A stretch of DNA of 64,000 nucleotides from Acytostelium subglobosum LB1 (Eukaryota > Evosea > Eumycetozoa > Acytosteliales > Acytosteliaceae). The notes beneath the pieces were generated by a model. That model searched no databases and had not been told where the DNA came from. It saw nothing but the letters and a program-made list of their open reading frames with translations. The stretch lies in assembly GCF_000787575.1 (NCBI RefSeq), contig NW_012236514.1:248001-312000 (forward strand), read 5' to 3'. Every line of letters begins with the position of its first letter. The stretch's first letter is position 1. This document shows, one piece after another, positions 57,219-64,000 of this stretch. The translations under genes and the position numbers were made by a program.

Positions 57219-58100
57219 ATGATATCTTTAAGTAATACACCAACAACAACTACAACAAATATTGGAGGAGGTTGTGGAACACATTCATGCCCAGCCTCAA
57301 CATCTAGACAATCGGTTAGACAATTAATTAACAAATATAATAGTCAAGTATCTCCACCACCTAAGACACCAACTGGTTCAATAAGGATAAGAGTATCAAA
57401 TAATCCTAGACCAACATGGTCACCTATTACATCGCCATCACAACATGGCAATGAATCACCATTATCAAAATCCAGAGATACTGGAATTCCAAACAACAAT
57501 ACTCTTTCATCAAGTTGTACAGAAGTCCCTCCTCCAACTACAACGGCGCCAATCAAACAACAACCAAATCTTCCAACATCAACATCTTCATCGTCTGGAC
57601 TATCAATACTTGATCTTATTGATAGAATGGATCAACTTAATCAATCGTGCGATGATATTATGATTTGGATCGAGAGGAATAGGGCAACATTGTCACGAGA
57701 GAAATGTACATACCTTATAGAAGAGTTGAATTGTATTACCAGGGTATTGCCTGATCTTAAACGTGACTTGCCTACTCTAGACACTACTACAACAACTACA
57801 ACTAAACCTATTACAACATCGACATCATCCTCAACTATATTATCATCATCATTACCTACATCATCGTCAATTGTATCTGAGCCTTCTACTACAACTACTA
57901 CTTCAACTACATTATCATCATCGACATCATCCAAACCAAAGAACAAGTGGGTAGATGGTGGAATAAGTGCAACAACAATGAATCCTTGCAAGAAGAGCAT
58001 CAACAATATGGATATGTCAATGACAATGTCTCAGTATTCAAAGTACAGATCACATCATCAAAGAGGTCTAAATCCATTCCCAAGAGAGATATCATTATAA
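57219..58100 (+). CDS. Thr/Ser-rich orphan protein
   Basis: Intronless frame of 293 residues from a clear ATG. Two low-complexity Thr/Ser arms flank a conserved-looking helical core of about 65 residues: GLSILDLIDRMDQLNQSCDD, IMIWIERNRATLSREKCTYL and IEELNCITRVLPDLKRDL. A basic motif VRQLINKYNSQVSPPPKTP lies near the N-terminus. No signal peptide or membrane segment. The family is not recognised; the helical core could be a dimerisation or BAG-like bundle, but that is only a shape impression. Confidence 0.7.
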   Translation: MISLSNTPTTTTTNIGGGCGTHSCPASTSRQSVRQLINKYNSQVSPPPKTPTGSIRIRVSNNPRPTWSPITSPSQHGNESPLSKSRDTGIPNNNTLSSSCTEVPPPTTTAPIKQQPNLPTSTSSSSGLSILDLIDRMDQLNQSCDDIMIWIERNRATLSREKCTYLIEELNCITRVLPDLKRDLPTLDTTTTTTTKPITTSTSSSTILSSSLPTSSSIVSEPSTTTTTSTTLSSSTSSKPKNKWVDGGISATTMNPCKKSINNMDMSMTMSQYSKYRSHHQRGLNPFPREISL

Positions 58101-58588
58101 ATTATTACTACATTATTATTACATTATTATCTTCGTCGTCAAATCATCATGAACCTTGGTAAAAGTTGAATGAACTCTGTTGGAACGTTCGAGGTTTTAA
58201 ATTAAAAAATTGGGTTTGTCTTGTGTTGTGTTTTGGACAGCCAAAGTCAAGATCCATGGTTCAGTTGGGTGAGTGTGGGTGGGGGTTGGTGGTGGTTTGA
58301 TAGTTTGAGTGCAGGAAAGAAAGGGACACGACTCATTCTCCATTGTCGATGAAGCCCCCTTCAAGTTCTATCTGAATGCATGCATTGTGACTTAACTAGG
58401 AAGTAGTAGTCAGTCAGTAGTATTAGTCAATAGTTATATTCATATTCATAATACATATACTATAACTATATATATAATATTTATTTAAAAAGTAGTAAAA
58501 GAAGGGTTTATCTGTAATATATATATATATAAATAAGAAAGATACGATCGATCGATCGATCATTCATTCATTCATAAAGAAGAATAAC
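58101..58588. other. Gap upstream of the PI3-kinase gene
   Basis: 488 bp, AT-rich with a TATATATATA run (58519-58530) and tandem GATC (58546-58560) shortly before the start codon. No gene was recognised. Confidence 0.5.
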
Positions 58589-61500
58589 ATGGACCCTCAA
58601 CAACCTACACAACAACAACAACAACAGAATGGTGGTGGCGGTGGTGATACATTGTCAGCAGCAGTGGCAGAGTTGGATAAGCTAGAGTCATTGTTGGCCA
58701 GTGGTTATCTGTCACGTCCATTCTCTGTGGATGTGTCAAAACAACAGCAACAGACGAACAAGTCGACGACGAACGAACCAGCAGCAAAGCAGACACCTGC
58801 ACCTACACAAGCAGCTCCTTCAAAGCAACAACAGCAGACTTCATTGCAGACTGCACAGCTTACACAATTGCTTCAATCACAAGTGCAGGCACATCAACAT
58901 CAACAAGCAGCAGCAGCAGCAGCAGCAACAGCACAGGTACCACCTGCAGCAGCAGTAGCAGCAGCAGCACAAGCTCCACCTGCTGCTGTGACTCAGCCAC
59001 AACCTCAAGCGCCACAGCCACAGGCTACAATTCAGATTGCAACTCAGGCTCAGGTGGCCCCAACACAATCGCAACAACCTCAGACGCCACAGCCACAGGC
59101 AGCCAAGCCACAGGCCACTCAGGTTCAGGTGGCCCCAACACAAGAGTCACAGCCACAGGCAGCCAAGCCACATCCCACCCAGACACCAGCACCCCAGACA
59201 CAGGCTCCTAAGCCACAGGCCATCCAACCTCAGGCTTCACAAACACAAGCACCTCAGCCTCAGGTGCCACAACCACAGGCTGCACCGGCACAGGTGACTC
59301 AGTCGTCTGTGACACCTAAGCCTCAGGCTGCTCCTGCTACACAACCCCAGCCACAACAAACTAAACAGGCAGCTCAGCAACAGAAGAAACAGGCGCAACC
59401 AAAACAGAATGATGTCAAGGACACATCACAGGTTCCGAAGACACAGCCTCAACCTCAACCTCAGGCGCAAGCTACTCCACAGGTAGCACAGCCTCAGACA
59501 CAACCTCAGTCACAGCCCCAAACAAAGCCTCAGACTAAGCCTCAGAATAAGACTCAGACCAAGCCTCAAGCACAAACAAAGCCACAATCTCAAACTCAGC
59601 CACAGACGACACAGCCTCAGCCACAGGCTCAGGCTCAGCCACAGACAACACAACCCCAACCTCAGGCTCAGCAACAGACGACACCACCTCAAACACCACC
59701 TCAGGACAATTTGGAAGAAGATGTACAACGATATGATGATGACGATAACAACAACAACAACAACAATAGCAAGGAGTTGGAACTTTTGCAAGAGTTGGAA
59801 GAGATGGAAGCAGAAGTAATGATGCTGAGGCGAAAGGAATATCTCTCAATGTCAGGCGACATGAAACGCAACGAATCACTGCTGTTCCTCGAGCGCAAGG
59901 GTTTGGTCAAGGAGATCAGTGCCAAGTTCCAGACACCCGACACAGCCTCCTTCACCAAGTTCAATCCCAACACACATCTCTCCATCAAGGAGAGAATCCT
60001 GCACTTGAAGCGAGAGAATGAGCGCAGGAGCAAAGAGGTCGAGGCCATCAGACGAGAGACTGTCATCCAGCTCGCAGACGAGGACGAGACATCGACGATG
60101 GACTCGCCAACAAGCAGTCTTAGGGAGAGAATATACAAGTCTGTGTCCGAGCCACTCGCGCCACAGGACCCAAAGAAGACATCGCCAGCCGATGGCCACA
60201 AGTCGACACAGGTGGCCACCTCAAAGTCCCGCGCTGCTGACCCCGTGTCACCATTGCTGTTGTCAACAACATCAACACCAGTCACCAAGCCCAGCGGCAA
60301 GGGTAGCAAGATCATCATTCGTAGACGAAGGAATGCTGCGGCAGCAGCGTCCCATGATCAGATGAGCATGATGGCGCTCACACATTATCTCAACATCCCG
60401 CCCAACCCTGCCAAGCCACCAATCACATCCAACACAGCCAGCCTAACACAGCCGACCAAGGACTTTATCAAGACGCTAGTGTCGCTGTCCGACACTGGCA
60501 ATGATATCATCCTGGACACTTCGCTGCCCACGCCCAACAGCTCACCGGACGCAGGCACCGCTCCCGATATTCAGTACACGCAACTGCGTACCCGCGCCAT
60601 GAAGGCAGCTTTCAACGTGCTCTTCACACTGCCCAATCAAACATCGGTGATCATGCCATGTCAGAACACTGACACTATCGAGGCCATCAAGGAAAGGCTT
60701 GTGCAGTACATGTTGAAGGCATTTTGTACTACTACTACTACCACCCCGGCCACATCAGATGCGGCCAATGGCGAATCATCAGAGACAGACGAGTCGGCCT
60801 CCAATCCCGCCACACCACCCTCCCCTCCCATCAAGATCATGCCCGAGAACTATGTAATTGTTGACTACTTCAACAAGCCTCTCGAGAAGTCAATGACCTT
60901 GTAAGTTGGGACTCCGTTACTGATTGATCGATTGATCAATGTCACTCACTCACTCAATCACTCAATCAATCAATTTAGGACCAAGAGCGAATATATAATG
61001 CACAGGAGATCACGTGGATTGCAGCCAAAGCTGAAGTTGGTTGAGAAGGTCAACTTCTACGACGCCGATCCTTCAACGGAACTCAGTGAACAGTCATACG
61101 AGATCATCAAACAGATTATACCCAATGTCAAGAGTTGGCATGGAGAAGAAGTGGACTACTTCAGACGCATCGCTGCACGTCTGCGTTACGAACTGTTGCC
61201 ACACATCAAGGGAACTGTTCACTCATCGCTCACTGAACGTCTGTCCCCACTGCCACTTCCAACGCCTCCCAACAACAACAAGTTCCTCGTCTCCATCTTC
61301 CTTCCCATCCTCCAAGTCACCAGAACTGTTGAGATTGAGAGTAAGTTAATACCCTAAAGTGCTTGCGTGAGGGACTATCCCTGACACTAACTCTTCAATC
61401 AATCAACTAGTTAACGAGATAGCAGATGATGTAATCGCAAGGATATTCAATAGGAACTATGCCAAGCATTTGCCACCACAGGTTAGTGCAGGAGACTTCA

Positions 61501-64000
61501 TTCTCAAGGTGATGGGACGATCAGAGTACATTCATGGCACACACAAGATAACTGTCTACGAGTACATCCGATCATGTCTGGTACAGAGCAAGAAGATACA
61601 ACTCGTCTACGTTCAAAGACCAACCATTGAGATGGACATTGCACCATTCAAGCCAAGATTCAATGTAAGATCATGTTTGATTGATTGATTGATTGATGGC
61701 ACTGACACTCACTGACAAACTGGTACTCACCCAATCACTTGTTTAGCTATCCAAAGAGTTGCCAATCAAACATGAGGTTGGAGCACTGTCTCATCGCGCA
61801 CTGCCTTGGGATCATATGAATCACATCTCTGTTCGAGACATCAAGCGACCATTTAGGATCAAGGTGGGCGGCGCCTACAACATCCCAACGAGCTATCTGA
61901 GCAAGGAGGACGAGAGCATATCGGTGATCGTGTCAATCTCTTTGTATCATGGTGTCGAGTGCATATCGACCTCGTCCACCAAGCTTCAGAACATACTCCC
62001 GCCATCATTCTATGCCACGCCACCCGCATCGCTCAACGCCACGTGGAATGAGAACGTGACCTTCTCCAACTTGGACTATGCCAACCTGCCAATGGAAACA
62101 CGTCTCTGCATTAGTCTTTACGCGAGCACTTCGTTCAAGACTCCCACATCGCCCACTGCCGCCTCATCCAACACCGAGCTCGACCAACAGCGCAAGGAGT
62201 CCTTCCCGATCGGATGGGTCAACGTCATGCTCTGTGACTACAAGTCGCAACTGCGCACGGGCCCAATGACCCTGCATCTGTGGCCGGATGATGTGGCCAA
62301 TCCCCTGGCGCCCTGCTCCAGCAATCGCCAGAGCGGTGTCGCGCTGTTCATCGAGTTTGAGCAGTTTGCGCTGCCGGTGGTGTTCCCCTCGTGCAACAAC
62401 CGCGTTACAAGCACCCGTCCCCACACCATCAACCCCAAGGACATGGTTGAGTTCTTTGAATCGATCATCAAGCTCGACCCGCTCAGCGACCTACCCAAGG
62501 AGAAGTACCAGCATCTGTGGGCGTTGCGACACTACGCCACCCAGTATCCTCAGCTACTACCGCGTCTCATGCTCAGTGTACCCTGGACACAGCCATCGGC
62601 TGTGGACGAGATCCACGCACTGATCGACAAGTGGGCCATCCTGAATCCCTACGATGCACTGGAACTCCTGGATGCCAAACACGTCGATCGCAAGGTGCGC
62701 GAGTACGCCGTGCGCTGTCTCGAGTCGCTCTCTGAGGAGGGCCTGCAAGATATCCTGTTGCAGTTGGTCCAGGTGCTCAAATGCGAACCCTACCACGACT
62801 CCCCATTGGCACGCTTCCTCCTTCGTCGCTCTATACTCAACCGCACGACAGGACATCACTTCTTCTGGTATCTCAAGTCCGACTTGCACGTCACCAACAT
62901 TGCCGAGCGCTTTGGACTCTTGCTAGAGTCCTACCTCCTCGCTTGTGGCACGCACCGCAATGAGATACAGCGACAGATACAGGTCATCGACAGCCTGACC
63001 GAGGTGGCCAGGAAGATCAAGTCGCTGAAGGATCAAGATCGTCGCGAGACACTAATGCGCGACCTCGAGCGCATCGAGTGGCCCAAGCGCTTCCAGATCA
63101 CACTGAATCCTAAGTTCGAGTCGAATGGTCTCATCATCCAAAAGTCCAAGTACATGGACTCCAAGAAGCTGCCGCTGCGGCTCTCATTCACAAACATCGA
63201 CATGGATGCCGAGCCAATCGATGTGATATTCAAGGTGGGCGATGATCTGCGCCAGGACATGCTCACACTCCAGATGATCCGTCTGATGGACAAGCTCTGG
63301 CAGAAGGAGGGTCTGGATCTCAAGCTGTCGCCATACGGTTGCATTGCCACGGGTGATATGATTGGAATGATCGAGGTGGTGCTCAACTCTGAGACCACGG
63401 CCAAGATCCAAAAGAGTGCTGGTGGTGCCACTGCCGCCTTCAAGCTGGATCCACTCGCCAACTGGCTACTCAATCACAACAAGACCGAACAAGAGTATCA
63501 AAAGGCTGTGGACACATTCATTCTCTCCTGCGCTGGCTACTGTGTTGCCACCTATGTATTGGGCATTGGAGATCGTCACAATGACAATGTAAGTTTATAT
63601 GATCCACTGATTGATTGATGGGCTGACGCGTGGACATGTACTAATCCAACTCATACACAAATTATTAGCTGATGTGCACAAAGCTTGGTAGACTATTCCA
63701 CATTGACTTTGGACACTTCTTGGGCAACTACAAGAAGAAGTTTGGATTCAAACGAGAGAGAGCACCATTTGTATTCACGCCAGACTTTTGTTATGTGATG
63801 GGAGGCAAGGAGAGCCCCAAGTTTGCCCAGTTTGTAAACTACTGCTGCACGGCCTACAACATATTGCGTCGTCACGCCAAGTTGTTCATGAACCTCTTTG
63901 CAATGATGGTGTCCACTGGCATACCAGAGTTGCAATCGATGGAGGATCTCAACTACCTTCGCGAATCATTCTCACTGGAGCTCACAGACGACAAGGCCAG
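58589..64000 (+). CDS. Class I phosphatidylinositol 3-kinase (3' end cut by window)
   Basis: Makes PtdIns(3,4,5)P3 at the plasma membrane; in dictyostelids the pikA-C type enzymes act downstream of Ras in chemotaxis and macropinocytosis. Exons 58589-60900, 60979-61340, 61411-61664, 61747-63588 and 63669-64000 join in phase to about 1700 codons so far. A Gln/Pro-rich head of about 370 residues is followed by an acidic coiled region. The Ras-binding domain (RTRAMKAAFNVLFTLPN region and EYIRSCLVQSKKIQLVYV), C2 domain (FRIKVGGAYNIPTSYL), helical domain (PWTQPSAVDEIHALIDKW) and kinase domain follow. The kinase shows VIFKVGDDLRQDMLTLQMIR, catalytic loop GIGDRHNDN and DFG motif in HIDFGHFLGNYKKK. 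No p85-binding domain is evident in the head. The last ~70 residues lie outside the window. Which pik paralogue it is cannot be told. Confidence 0.95.

Overview
The window is nuclear DNA from a dictyostelid social amoeba. The evidence is: short GT-AG introns of about 50-100 nt in most genes; Thr/Ser/Asn/Gln-rich low-complexity protein segments; gaps full of TGAT/ATCA tetranucleotides; and families typical of the group (FNIP repeats, an HssA-like peptide, an expansin-like protein, a class I PI3-kinase with a long Gln/Pro-rich head). Base composition is clearly less AT-rich than D. discoideum, so another dictyostelid lineage is more likely. I cannot name the species.

Layout. 1-8.0 kb: glycerol kinase (-, cut by the window edge), pyruvate dehydrogenase E2 (+), an orphan AT-rich gene (+) and a SulP anion transporter (-). 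8.2-17.8 kb: tRNA-Tyr, a WDR37-like WD40 protein (-), an FNIP-repeat gene (+), the rRNA-processing factor Mrd1/RBM19 (-) and a CCCH-SAM protein (-). 17.8-23.5 kb: histone H1, an inverted-repeat element, a relic of a Fanzor/TnpB-type protein, cytochrome b5 reductase and an HssA-like peptide. 23.7-28.6 kb: the Hus1 checkpoint clamp subunit, a Byr4/Bfa1-like protein and an expansin-like protein. 28.7-29.8 kb is an accessory patch: solo LTR, second tRNA-Tyr, and a broken Cys-rich gene carrying a 114-bp piece copied from rpap1. 30-36.5 kb: a Vti1-like SNARE, LAMTOR5, the NEDD8 E1 subunit UBA3, eIF3j and a four-helix membrane protein. 37.7-45 kb: a RhoGAP-RasGEF protein and the ER-fusion GTPase Sey1. 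45.3-45.8 kb: second solo LTR, tRNA-Pro and an inverted half-copy of that tRNA. 45.9-64 kb: a Mpv17/PMP22 protein, RPAP1, a NRF-6-type acyltransferase, a second FNIP gene, a Thr/Ser-rich orphan and a class I PI3-kinase running off the right edge.

Most genes are unrelated housekeeping or signalling genes packed closely on both strands, many as divergent pairs sharing a promoter gap of 0.4-1.3 kb. They do not form an operon-like system. The most unusual content is the accessory DNA: the Fanzor-like zinc-ribbon relic beside an inverted-repeat element, the two LTRs sitting 34-37 bp downstream of tRNA genes in opposite orientations with clean 4-bp target duplications, the tRNA-Pro hairpin, and the rpap1 fragment insertion. 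A CTAAC motif, looking like a strong branch point, recurs in most introns. Exon coordinates below come from reading splice sites by eye and checking that the phases sum correctly. They have not been checked against transcripts.
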